From positions 1-40,391 of the forward strand of contig CAJMQQ010000020.1 of the NCBI GenBank assembly GCA_905215625.1: a stretch of DNA of 40,391 bases. The letters are read 5' to 3'. Numbering within the stretch: the first letter of the stretch is position 1; each line of letters opens with the position of its first letter. This document shows, one piece after another, positions 24,588 through 31,851 of the stretch. Position numbers and translations under genes: made by a program. Source of the stretch: an uncultured bacterium. GTDB taxonomy: Bacteria; Bacillota; Clostridia; Lachnospirales; Lachnospiraceae. The notes below the pieces were generated by a model. It ran no database searches and was not told the DNA's origin. It was given only the letters and a program-made list of their open reading frames with translations.

Positions 24588-24963
24588 AAAATTCCTCCTC
24601 TGCTTGTTCTAAAATCTTATAGAGTTCGTCTAACTCTTCCCTGCTGACTTTATTAGAAGAAATCAACGTATTTACCATAAGGCCCAGACTGCCGTTATAA
24701 ACCCGTTCCAACAGTCCGCTGGTTTCCTCTGCCGCCGCCTCTTCCCGTCTGATACAAGGGTAAAATTCCTTTGCTTTTTGCCCTTCCTCATGGCGGACTG
24801 CTTCTTTTGCCTCCAGCCGGTTCAGCATCGTAATGATCGTGTGCTTGCTCCACTGGGTCTTTTCATACAGTTCTTTGGTCAGCTGGGTAATGGTCTTAGG
24901 CGGATTCTGCCACAGCGCCTCCATCAGCTTCCACTCCCCATCTGACAAATTAATCTTTTCCAT
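24580..24963 (-). CDS. BlaI/MecI/CopY family transcriptional repressor
   Basis: 127-residue winged-helix repressor. It begins INLSDGEWKLMEALWQNPPKTI, and the recognition region TQWSKHTIITMLNRLEAKEAVRHEE (about residues 36-60) is diagnostic. The C-terminal helix forms the dimer and carries the usual cleavage area. It is the first gene of an operon with the M56 protease and binds, by inference, two dyads covering its own promoter. The operon has no beta-lactamase or mecA-like gene in view, so the regulated targets may lie elsewhere. The ATG at 24961-24963 follows GAAGGAGGATTTC. Confidence 0.92.
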   Translation of the reverse strand: MEKINLSDGEWKLMEALWQNPPKTITQLTKELYEKTQWSKHTIITMLNRLEAKEAVRHEEGQKAKEFYPCIRREEAAAEETSGLLERVYNGSLGLMVNTLISSNKVSREELDELYKILEQAEEEFYD

Positions 24964-24979
24964 GAAATCCTCCTTCCCC

Positions 24980-25009
24980 TATAAAGGTATACGTATGTAT
25001 ACCTTTATA
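24980..25009. promoter_or_regulatory. Primary BlaI-type operator dyad
   Basis: A 30-bp dyad with perfect 13-bp arms (TATAAAGGTATAC and its complement) around a 4-bp centre. It overlaps the -10 element and the expected start site (about 25000) of the blaI promoter, so a bound repressor would block initiation. Its core GGTATACGTATGTATACC recurs in partial form 34 bp upstream. Confidence 0.8.
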
Positions 25010-25035
25010 ATACCATTTAGGTACACAAGTGTCAA
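25007..25035 (-). promoter_or_regulatory. Promoter of the blaI-M56 operon
   Basis: Minus strand TTGACA (25030-25035), 17-bp spacer, TATTAT (25007-25012). Both elements are overlaid by dyads at 24980-25009 and 25018-25039, as expected for autorepression. Confidence 0.88.
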
Positions 25036-25039
25036 CCTA
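25018..25039. promoter_or_regulatory. Second, weaker BlaI-type operator
   Basis: Imperfect 22-bp dyad TAGGTACACAAGTGTCAACC(TA), symmetric at 16 of 22 positions, over the -35 element. Its core matches the primary operator at 12 of 18 positions (GGTA.AC....TGT..ACC pattern), and the centres are 34 bp apart, about three helical turns. Confidence 0.6.
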
Positions 25040-25049
25040 AAAAGCAAAT

Positions 25050-25099
25050 AAAAAACGCATTCGAGGCAGCGAAAAAGTCTTGCCTGAAACGCGTTTTTT
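25050..25099 (-). terminator. Intrinsic terminator after glgX
   Basis: AAAAAACGC outer and AGGCA inner arms pair with their partners at 25081-25099 around a 12-nt loop, and a T run follows on the minus strand. It ends the glgX transcript and insulates the blaI promoter immediately downstream. Confidence 0.82.
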
Positions 25100-25112
25100 A
25101 TCCTGTTTCCGT

Positions 25113-27245
25113 TTAGTATACCCTTCCTGTGAAAATCGCTACTGTTCTTGGCCGCATAACATAAGAACCGTCAATTCTGGGTTCTTTCCCCCTGGGATAA
25201 ACATATTGTCCAGCCTCATCTCCATAGGTATCGACACTAAGATGCCATATTCCCCTGTGATTCAGGTTGGGCAGCGTAATGGTCACTGGTTCCCAGTAGG
25301 TATTAATGGCCATATAAATAATGTCGTCTTTTCCCTTTTCTCTGTCATATCCGGCGAAGCTGACCGCAAATGTCCTGGTATTTTCCGGCAGATTGGTGTT
25401 TTCTGCATTTACATCATGGGAATGGAGCGGTTCCATTCCGCAGACTGCATCAGGGAGGCGCTTGCGAATCGCCGGATGTTCGTGACGGTAATGAATCATA
25501 AACTTGAAAAACTCAAACAACTCTTTGTTTTTTTCCAACAGGCTCCAGTCCAGCCAGGAAATCTCGTTATCCTGACAATACCCATTGTTATTGCCGTACT
25601 GGGTGTTGCCGAATTCATCTCCTGCCAGGAACATGGGAGTTCCCCTGCTGCACATCAAAACAGCGCAGGCATTGCGAATCATCCGGTAGCGGAGCTTTAA
25701 TACTTCCGGATCCGTGGTTTCGCCTTCCGCTCCGCAGTTCCAGCTTCGGTTGTCATTGGCTCCATCCGTATTGTCCCATCCGTTCCCCTCATTATGCTTC
25801 TCATTATAGGAATACAGATCATACAAGGTAAAACCGTCATGGCAGCTCAAAAAATTAATGCTGGAGTTATATCCTGCATAGTTTTTATCATGCTCTGGAT
25901 CAAAGCCGCCATACAAATCGCTGGAACCGCAGATGCTCCAGGCTGCAGTCCAGGAAAGCCAGTTCTCGCCCTTCAAAAATCCCCGGATCACATCCCGGTA
26001 CCTTCCGTTCCACTCTGCCCACCTTTTGCTTGCCGGAAAACTTCCTACCTGGTACAGTCCGCCTGCATCCCAGGCCTCTGCAATCAGTTTGACGTTGCTC
26101 AGCACTGGATCATAAGCCAATGTACGCAGCAAAGGCGGATTGTTCATAGGCGCGCCTTTTTCATTGCGTCCCAGAATACTTGCCAGGTCAAAACGGAATC
26201 CGTCTACCCGATAGCTGACCGTCCAGTAGCGCAGGCATTCCAGAATCATCTGCTGGACGATTGGGTGGTTGCAGTTTAAGGTATTGCCGCAGCCGCTGAA
26301 ATTATAGTAATTACCATCCGGGGTCAGCATATAGTAAACCTGGTTGTCAAATCCTTTAAAACAGAATATCGGCCCTTTCTCATTTCCTTCTGCAGTGTGG
26401 TTAAATACCACATCCAGAATAACCTCAATGCCATTGTCATGAAGGGCCTTTATCAAGGTCTTTAATTCCGTGCCTTCATGGTTGTATTCATCCGAAGCCG
26501 CATAACTGGTATTGGGTGCAAAAAAACCTACGGTATTATATCCCCAGTAGTCCAAGAGCCTCTTTCCGTCAATTTCCCTGGAATTCATGGTTTCGTCAAA
26601 CTCAAAGATCGGCATTAGTTCCACTGCATTGATCCCCAGCTCTTTCAGATACGGGATTTTTTCCATAAGACCGGAAAATGTGCCCCTATTTTCCACTCCG
26701 GAGCTGGGATGCTGGGTAAACCCCCTTACATGGAGTTCATAAATAATCAGATCGCTGAGTTCTCTGGAGGACTGGGGCATACTTCCCCAGTCAAAAATAT
26801 TTTTTACCACCCTCGCATGATAGGTTTTCCCTCCTTCTACGCCCCAGACTTTCCGGCTGGTAACGACTCTGGCATACGGATCCAGCAAAATATTGTCCTT
26901 GCAGAACAACTGTCCTTTCTGGGGATCGTAAGGGCCGCTGATGCGGTAAGCGTATTCAAACTCTTCAATATCCAGGCCAAATACAATCATAGAATACACA
27001 TCGCCGATTTTATAAGACTCTGGAAAAGGAAGGACTGCATAGGGTTCTTCTTCATCTCTATGAAACAGCAAAAGCTCGCATCCCGTCCCTTCCCTGGTAT
27101 GGACGGTAAAATTAACGCCGCTGGCTAAAGCCATCGCTCCGTTTACATCAAACAGGCCGGGGCGGACGTCAAATCCGGCAATGTTGTCTGTCGGGTTAAT
27201 CGGGGTCTGAACATCTGCTGTATATTTCTGACTGTAAAGTTTCAC
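25113..27245 (-). CDS. glgX: Glycogen debranching enzyme, GH13 isoamylase/GlgX type
   Basis: Hydrolyses alpha-1,6 branches of glycogen or limit dextrins. In 710 residues: an N-terminal CBM48-like beta domain (about 25-130), the GH13 barrel with conserved regions DVVFNHT (278-284), RFDLAS (351-356, nucleophile D353), IAEAWD (388-393, acid E390) and NFLSCHDG (464-471, H469-D470), then a C-terminal beta domain. The start is a GTG (27243-27245) after GAGGAGGCGCTGCCA. It follows ribU by 26 nt and would be transcribed from the FMN-riboswitch promoter, an unexpected pairing. No other glycogen genes are nearby. No signal peptide, so it acts on intracellular polysaccharide. Pullulanase specificity cannot be excluded. 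Confidence 0.92.
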   Translation of the reverse strand: MKLYSQKYTADVQTPINPTDNIAGFDVRPGLFDVNGAMALASGVNFTVHTREGTGCELLLFHRDEEEPYAVLPFPESYKIGDVYSMIVFGLDIEEFEYAYRISGPYDPQKGQLFCKDNILLDPYARVVTSRKVWGVEGGKTYHARVVKNIFDWGSMPQSSRELSDLIIYELHVRGFTQHPSSGVENRGTFSGLMEKIPYLKELGINAVELMPIFEFDETMNSREIDGKRLLDYWGYNTVGFFAPNTSYAASDEYNHEGTELKTLIKALHDNGIEVILDVVFNHTAEGNEKGPIFCFKGFDNQVYYMLTPDGNYYNFSGCGNTLNCNHPIVQQMILECLRYWTVSYRVDGFRFDLASILGRNEKGAPMNNPPLLRTLAYDPVLSNVKLIAEAWDAGGLYQVGSFPASKRWAEWNGRYRDVIRGFLKGENWLSWTAAWSICGSSDLYGGFDPEHDKNYAGYNSSINFLSCHDGFTLYDLYSYNEKHNEGNGWDNTDGANDNRSWNCGAEGETTDPEVLKLRYRMIRNACAVLMCSRGTPMFLAGDEFGNTQYGNNNGYCQDNEISWLDWSLLEKNKELFEFFKFMIHYRHEHPAIRKRLPDAVCGMEPLHSHDVNAENTNLPENTRTFAVSFAGYDREKGKDDIIYMAINTYWEPVTITLPNLNHRGIWHLSVDTYGDEAGQYVYPRGKEPRIDGSYVMRPRTVAIFTGRVY

Positions 27246-27271
27246 TGGCAGCGCCTCCTCATGGTAAATGG

Positions 27272-27874
27272 TTAATTCATGTATCGCTTCAATGTTTTGC
27301 TGACTCTTTTATAAACTAAACGGGTAATGACGGAAGTTACCCCGCATTTAATCAGGTTAAAAGGAACAATTCCAAACAAAGCCAGCGTAAGGGTATTTTT
27401 CATCAGCGGATTGACCGCCCCGCACATGGCGACAATCTCTTCCATACTCATTCCCATCAGCTTTACATAGAATGGGAAAATCAGCAGCAGATTGCTGGCA
27501 ACTGCTGCAATGGAGCAGAGAATGGTTCCTGCTGCCATTCCAATCTCTCCTGATTTTCTGGATTTGTGATGATGGTAAATCCAGGCGGCAGGTACTGCAT
27601 AGGCGCAGCTTAGCAGGAAGTTGCTGACTTCCCCAGTCAGCATGGTACTGGTTCCCATAAAGGCCAGCTTGACTAAAAGCTTAACCAGAATAATCAGAAC
27701 CGCCGCCCACGGCCCCAGCACAAAGCCTCCGATTACCTCTACCAGACCGGACAAATCAAACTCCATAAAGGGCGGCATAAAGGGCAGAGGAAATTTAAAC
27801 AGCATCAGCACTCCGGACAAGGCCCCTAAAAGTCCAATCATTACCAGCCTTTTTACATTTGTTACCTGTTTCAT
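27272..27874 (-). CDS. ribU: Riboflavin ECF transporter substrate-binding component RibU
   Basis: Membrane S component that captures riboflavin and docks on the shared EcfA-A'-T module. The 200 residues hold about six hydrophobic helices; the segment FMEFDLSGLVEVIGGFVLGP (residues 36-55) is typical of RibU. The ATG at 27872-27874 follows GAAAGGTGACTTTATT. An FMN riboswitch with a terminator precedes it, which fixes the substrate class. No EcfA/T genes are adjacent, as is normal for group II ECF systems. The C-terminus is basic (KRVSKTLKRYMN). Confidence 0.95.
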   Translation of the reverse strand: MKQVTNVKRLVMIGLLGALSGVLMLFKFPLPFMPPFMEFDLSGLVEVIGGFVLGPWAAVLIILVKLLVKLAFMGTSTMLTGEVSNFLLSCAYAVPAAWIYHHHKSRKSGEIGMAAGTILCSIAAVASNLLLIFPFYVKLMGMSMEEIVAMCGAVNPLMKNTLTLALFGIVPFNLIKCGVTSVITRLVYKRVSKTLKRYMN

Positions 27875-27921
27875 AATAAAGTCACCTTTCCGCTTTGGGT
27901 CGGCGTCTTTAGAAGAACGAC

Positions 27922-27951
27922 AAAAAGCCTGGGAATACAGTAAGCCCAGGC
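27922..27951 (-). terminator. Expression-platform terminator of the FMN riboswitch
   Basis: Minus strand GCCTGGG (27945-27951) and CCCAGGC (27927-27933) with an 11-nt loop, then TTTTT (27922-27926). It lies between the riboswitch and ribU, so FMN binding should favour termination. Confidence 0.9.
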
Positions 27952-27967
27952 ATCATCTCTAAAAAAC

Positions 27968-28080
27968 GTCTTTTCTCATCCGGACTATACCGTCGGTGCC
28001 GGAATTACGCCGGCTCAGCCGTTATCAAACGGGTCATGGACTTTTACCATCGGTAGGGACTTTCACCCTGCCACAAAGAC
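27968..28080 (-). promoter_or_regulatory. FMN riboswitch (RFN element)
   Basis: About 113 nt with the conserved FMN-aptamer segments on the minus strand: AGGGTGAAAGTCCC, ACCGATGGTAAAAGTCC, GCCGGCGTAATTCCGGC and ACGGTATAGTCCGGATGAGA. The P1 ends GTCTTT (28075-28080) and AAAGAC (27968-27973) pair. It senses FMN and regulates ribU through the terminator at 27922-27951. Confidence 0.96.
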
Positions 28081-28101
28081 TTATTATATTTTACGGCCAT
28101 T

Positions 28102-28130
28102 ATTATACTACTGCTCACACCGGTTGTAAA
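28102..28130 (-). promoter_or_regulatory. Promoter of the FMN riboswitch-ribU-glgX transcript
   Basis: Minus strand TTTACA (28125-28130), 17-bp spacer, TATAAT (28102-28107). The -35 begins only 9 bases after the marR stop codon, so the preceding operon may also read through into the riboswitch. Confidence 0.85.
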
Positions 28131-28138
28131 GGCCTTTT

Positions 28139-28570
28139 TTAAAGCTGGCTCATGGCGTTCTCCGTCATTTTTTCCAGTGCTTCTTTTACGAGCTGCAGCG
28201 TTTCTTCTCCGATTCCTGCCGTAGTATCCGCTTTAAATTGTTCCACTACTGGCAGAAGATTTAAGCACAGGTCTTTTCCGGATTCCGATAATTCCAGGTA
28301 TTTTACCCGTCGGTCTTCCTTAGACGACTCTCTTATCAGATGGCCTTCTGCCTCTAACTTCTGAAGCACCGGCACAATGCTTGGTTCTTTTAATACCATC
28401 TGTTCTGCCAGCTGTTTCTGGGTCAGAGGCCCTTTGCTTAAAATATAATACATGGCAATCCACTGGGTTCTTGTCATATGATATTGATTCAGCCGTTTTT
28501 CCATCGCTGCCGCAAAAATCTTACCGGATCGGCTGGTTACAAAGGCCATACAGTCATTTAAATCAAACAC
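28139..28570 (-). CDS. MarR family regulator with an OhrR-like N-terminal cysteine
   Basis: 143-residue winged-helix regulator: TQKQLAEQMVLKEPSIVPVLQKLEAEG (about 51-77) is the recognition region, and RESSKEDRRVKYLEL the wing with the MarR DRR motif. The N-terminal helix NDCMAFVTSRSGKIF places a cysteine (C7) where peroxide-sensing OhrR proteins carry theirs (XCFALYSA pattern). A second cysteine (about C103) would allow a two-Cys mechanism. The start is a GTG (28568-28570) after GAGGAGGAATAAGC. It is the last gene downstream of osmC-lpdA-lplA. An AT-rich dyad at the osmC promoter (31850-31871) is a candidate target. Sensing peroxide is inference. Confidence 0.88.
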   Translation of the reverse strand: MFDLNDCMAFVTSRSGKIFAAAMEKRLNQYHMTRTQWIAMYYILSKGPLTQKQLAEQMVLKEPSIVPVLQKLEAEGHLIRESSKEDRRVKYLELSESGKDLCLNLLPVVEQFKADTTAGIGEETLQLVKEALEKMTENAMSQL

Positions 28571-28621
28571 GCTTATTCCTCCTCACCGCGTCCGGCCCCT
28601 TTTCCCAGACGCTGATTGGCT

Positions 28622-29554
28622 TTATGATAACACGTATCTTCCCAGCTCGTCAAATACTTCATCTTCATCATACCACCGTCCGGCCAGCCGCCGTTCACAC
28701 TTCTGCCAGTCCACTGGTTTTAAGCAGTCTGTATAAATCCGGATGTCCGCAATCCGCCCGTCTTTTACGGAAACCAGTGCAGATACCAGTCCTTCCGGAA
28801 AATGGCGTTCCAGCTGTACGCTCCAGTCGGGTGACTGGCCGTAAAGCCATTCCGGACTCTGAAGTTTCAGGATTTCTTCTCTTGGTACCACGATTCCTGC
28901 TTCTTCTGCAGAACGTATCCTGGTTTGTTCTGTCCTGCCAAACGTTTGAATAAACTGGTCTGCCAATTGTTCTGCCACCTTGCGGATCGTCAGTTCCGGT
29001 ATGACTTCTGACAGATTCATTACCCTGCTTTTTACCGAAGAAATCCCCTTGGATTCCAATTTTGCCGCCGACGGAGTCAGAGCTTTTTCCATCATTTCCA
29101 GATTCGTGCTGCATAACATGGTTCCATGGTAAAAAAGCCTTCCGTCTTCTTCATAATAGGCGTGTCCGGAAAACTTTTTTCCATTGTATAAAAGGTCATT
29201 ACGACCTGTAAACTTGCAGGAAATCCCCATAGTCTCTACCGTTTTCTGAATCATTTCAGGGAACTGTTCCATTTTTACATCCTCTGCCCCGCAGAGAAAT
29301 GTAAAATTCAAATTTCCCTCATCCTGAAAGACAGCGCCGCCGCCGGAAAGGCGGCGGACTGGCAGAATGGATGCTTCTTTTAAATAGGCCAGGCTGCATT
29401 CCATATACAAGTTCTGGTTGCGCCCAACAAAAACGCTTGGGCAATTCTTCCACAGAAAAAGGGTGATTCCCCTGGGATTTTTCTTCATCAGGGTATATTC
29501 TAATGCTACATTATAATAAGGGTTCGTCTGATTGGAGTATAGGATCTGGTTCAT
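28622..29554 (-). CDS. lplA: Lipoate-protein ligase A
   Basis: Activates free lipoate with ATP and attaches it to the lysine of lipoyl domains. In 310 residues: the RRLSGGGAVFQDEGNLNFTF motif (about 70-89) of the BPL/LplA fold, a YNGKKFSGHAYYEEDGRLFYHGTM segment (about 128-151) and the C-terminal accessory domain (SPEWLYGQSPDWSV onward), so both halves of LplA are in one protein. Its ATG overlaps the lpdA stop (TAATG). The nearest possible substrate in the window is the lipoyl domain of LpdA. Octanoate transfer rather than lipoate ligation is the main alternative. Confidence 0.9.
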   Translation of the reverse strand: MNQILYSNQTNPYYNVALEYTLMKKNPRGITLFLWKNCPSVFVGRNQNLYMECSLAYLKEASILPVRRLSGGGAVFQDEGNLNFTFLCGAEDVKMEQFPEMIQKTVETMGISCKFTGRNDLLYNGKKFSGHAYYEEDGRLFYHGTMLCSTNLEMMEKALTPSAAKLESKGISSVKSRVMNLSEVIPELTIRKVAEQLADQFIQTFGRTEQTRIRSAEEAGIVVPREEILKLQSPEWLYGQSPDWSVQLERHFPEGLVSALVSVKDGRIADIRIYTDCLKPVDWQKCERRLAGRWYDEDEVFDELGRYVLS

Positions 29555-31227
29555 TACTGATGCAGCGCTCCTATGCCAAGGCCCATAGCCGCTTCATGGA
29601 TCACTTCGCCGGTTGTAGGATGGGCAAAAATGGTTTCTGCAATCTGGTCTGCGGTCACATGGTTCTTTATCGCCAGGGTTACCGTAGAAATCAGTGCGGA
29701 GGCGTCTGCTCCCATAATGGTGCATCCCAGGATTCTTCCCGTCTCTTTTTCTCCTATCAGCTTAATAAATCCCTGAGGACGGCCTAACGCCAGAGCCTTT
29801 CCATTTCCTTCGTAGGAAAACCGGCTGACTTTATAAGCAATCTGTCTGGACTGGCAGGCCTCTTCCGTCAGACCTGTACTTGCAATCTCCGGAGCTGTAA
29901 AAATAACGTTTGGAACTGCCGTATAGTCCATTTCTTCTGCTTCGCCCAGAATGTTTTTTACTGCTACAATTCCCTGATGGGAAGCAACGTGGGCTAACTG
30001 CATAATATTGGTAACATCTCCGATGGCATAAATGTGTTCTTTATTGGTACGCATATGGCTGTCTGCTTTTAAGCCTCTGCCCCGCTCATTTAACTCCAAG
30101 CCTGCTTTTTCCCAGCCAAGGCCATCCATATCCGGCTCTCTTCCAATAGCTGCCAAGACTTTTTCACTGACTATCAGGCTTTCTCCGTTCTGTCCCTCGC
30201 AGACCACAGCGGCCTGATTATCCGTAGTCTTTTTAATCTCTTTTACCTTCGTTTTCGTATGAATCTGGATTCCTGCCTTTTTGGCTTCTTCCTCAATGGC
30301 TTCGGACGCCTCTTTGTCTACCATTGTCAGCAGACGGTCCATAAATTCCACCACATGGACTTTTGCCCCAAGATAGGCATAAATAAAGGCAAATTCCATA
30401 CCAATGACTCCGCCTCCAATAATCGTAACGGACTGGGGCAGTTCTTTTAAATCAAGGGCTTGGGTACTGTTCATTACCATTGGAAGATCCATTCCTGGAA
30501 TCGGGATTTTTGACGTTTTCGATCCGGTTGCAACGATAATATCTTTCGCCTTCACAAGATAACGCTTCTTTCCCCGAATCTCTGCCTGGGTTTCTGATAA
30601 AAATTCTGCTGTTCCTTCCAGAACCTGAATCTGGTTGCTGTCCATTAAACTTTGGATTCCGTGAAGCAGCTTCTTTTTCACTTCGTCTTTCCGGGCAATG
30701 ACCCGTTTCATATCCACGCAGGGTTTTTCTGCCTGGATTCCAAACTCTGCCGCGCCTGCAATCTCGTGACAGACTTCTGCGGAACGTACCAAAGCTTTTG
30801 TCGGAATAAACCCTGCATTTAAGCAGGTTCCGCCTAATGCTTCCCGCTCTGCCAGAATCACGCTCTTTCCTCTCTTTGCCGCATAAATCGCCGCCACATA
30901 TCCTCCTGGGCCTCCTCCGATAATGAGAATATCTGCGGTCTTCTCTTCTGCCGGTTCTTCCCTTTCCGGCGCCGCTTCTTTTGCAGCCGTTTTTTCTTCC
31001 CGTTCTTCCAATTCAAATAAAAGCTGTTTTGGCTTTATTTCATCTCCCTCAGAAAACAGGATTTTCCGAATCACTCCGTCTTCCGGAGCTTTTACAGGAC
31101 GGTTTCCTTTTCCTGTCTCTACCTGGGCCAGCAGCGTTCCTTTTTCTACTTCTGTTCCTTCTGCCACCTGTATCTTTCCCGCAATTCCCGGCTTACTGCC
31201 TGGGAACACAGACATTCTTATTTCCAT
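29554..31227 (-). CDS. lpdA: Dihydrolipoamide dehydrogenase-like flavoprotein with fused lipoyl domain, second redox cysteine missing
   Basis: 557 residues. Residues 1-75 form a biotinyl/lipoyl domain with the acceptor lysine in ETGKGN (K40). A Glu/Ala/Lys-rich linker (76-97) follows, then the FAD/NAD disulfide oxidoreductase core with GGGPGGY (104-110), the second Rossmann loop IIGGGVIGMEFA and the active-site pair H536/E541 in AHPTTGEVIHEA. The redox motif reads GGTCLNAGFIPTKA: C135 is present, but position 140 is Phe where Lpd has Cys. The family normally works as E3 of 2-oxoacid dehydrogenases or the glycine cleavage system; no E1, E2 or Gcv genes are nearby. Flanked by osmC and lplA. The fold is certain; canonical dihydrolipoamide oxidation is doubtful. 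Confidence 0.9.
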   Translation of the reverse strand: MEIRMSVFPGSKPGIAGKIQVAEGTEVEKGTLLAQVETGKGNRPVKAPEDGVIRKILFSEGDEIKPKQLLFELEEREEKTAAKEAAPEREEPAEEKTADILIIGGGPGGYVAAIYAAKRGKSVILAEREALGGTCLNAGFIPTKALVRSAEVCHEIAGAAEFGIQAEKPCVDMKRVIARKDEVKKKLLHGIQSLMDSNQIQVLEGTAEFLSETQAEIRGKKRYLVKAKDIIVATGSKTSKIPIPGMDLPMVMNSTQALDLKELPQSVTIIGGGVIGMEFAFIYAYLGAKVHVVEFMDRLLTMVDKEASEAIEEEAKKAGIQIHTKTKVKEIKKTTDNQAAVVCEGQNGESLIVSEKVLAAIGREPDMDGLGWEKAGLELNERGRGLKADSHMRTNKEHIYAIGDVTNIMQLAHVASHQGIVAVKNILGEAEEMDYTAVPNVIFTAPEIASTGLTEEACQSRQIAYKVSRFSYEGNGKALALGRPQGFIKLIGEKETGRILGCTIMGADASALISTVTLAIKNHVTADQIAETIFAHPTTGEVIHEAAMGLGIGALHQ

Positions 31228-31338
31228 TTTTCCTTCCCCTTTCTACTTCTACTTAGAAAGGAGGACTATTGCCCCCAGCAACCGTCCTCCCTCAGCCTGC
31301 GCCATTTATCCTTCTGGCACATGATTCCGATCATGTTT

Positions 31339-31782
31339 CTATTCTCTGACAACTCCTGTTCTTACCAGTTTCACTCCATTTACCAGGCAGTCTCCTACCG
31401 GACAAGTCTTCTCGATAAAGTCTGCAAATGCTTCTGCTGCTTCCTGGGTTTCGTCTGTCTTAAAATGAATGGTATAGCGAATCTCCTGGAAACCGTTTCG
31501 CACATCGTCTGCCAGTCCCATAAATCCATCTGGATCCAAGTCGCCTTCCAGATCAATGTGGAGTTCGTCAAAATGGAATCCCTGTGCTTCTGCAAATGCA
31601 GATGCTACAATACTCTGGCAGGCGCCCAGTGCACACAGCAGCGCTTCTACCGGATTCATCGCCGCATTGGTTCCTCCCAAATCTTCCGGCTCGTCCATCA
31701 TAATTTTAAATCCCCTGGAATCCGTGGAAACCTGAAGTCCCTCCGGAAGTTTTTTCGCTGTTGCTTTAAATGTAGTCAACAT
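31339..31782 (-). CDS. OsmC/Ohr family protein (thiol-dependent peroxide or sulfur-handling protein)
   Basis: 147 residues in the chosen frame, from the ATG at 31780-31782 after AAAGGAGGGTATTGTT; a longer frame to 31851 overlaps the promoter and is discarded. The segment MNPVEALLCALGACQSIVAS contains the first active cysteine (C55; C50 nearby). The C-terminal TCPVGDCLVNGV supplies the second (C127, with C132 in addition). OsmC/Ohr enzymes reduce organic hydroperoxides, and lipoylated proteins are the known reductant of several. It leads the operon and has its own promoter, and is followed by 111 nt with hairpins before lpdA. A YhfA-like branch is possible. The exact peroxide substrate is not inferable. 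Confidence 0.87.
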   Translation of the reverse strand: MLTTFKATAKKLPEGLQVSTDSRGFKIMMDEPEDLGGTNAAMNPVEALLCALGACQSIVASAFAEAQGFHFDELHIDLEGDLDPDGFMGLADDVRNGFQEIRYTIHFKTDETQEAAEAFADFIEKTCPVGDCLVNGVKLVRTGVVRE

Positions 31783-31822
31783 AACAATACCCTCCTTTAA
31801 TTTTTGCTTTCCTTTTGTGCAT

Positions 31823-31851
31823 ATTGTATCACAGTTCCCGCCAAAAATCAA
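31823..31851 (-). promoter_or_regulatory. Promoter of the osmC-lpdA-lplA-marR operon
   Basis: Minus strand TTGATT (31846-31851), 17-bp spacer, TACAAT (31823-31828). Start is expected near 31816, leaving a leader of about 35 nt. Confidence 0.75.

Noticed and set aside
28571..28621. GC-rich hairpin between lplA and marR (GCGTCTGG...CCGGACGC) as a terminator
   Set aside because: The 8-bp stem lacks a T tail and is followed directly by the marR ribosome binding site; lplA and marR are more likely co-transcribed.
31783..31851. Longer osmC frame to 31851
   Set aside because: Covers the promoter, and the strong AAAGGAGGG site fits the ATG at 31782.
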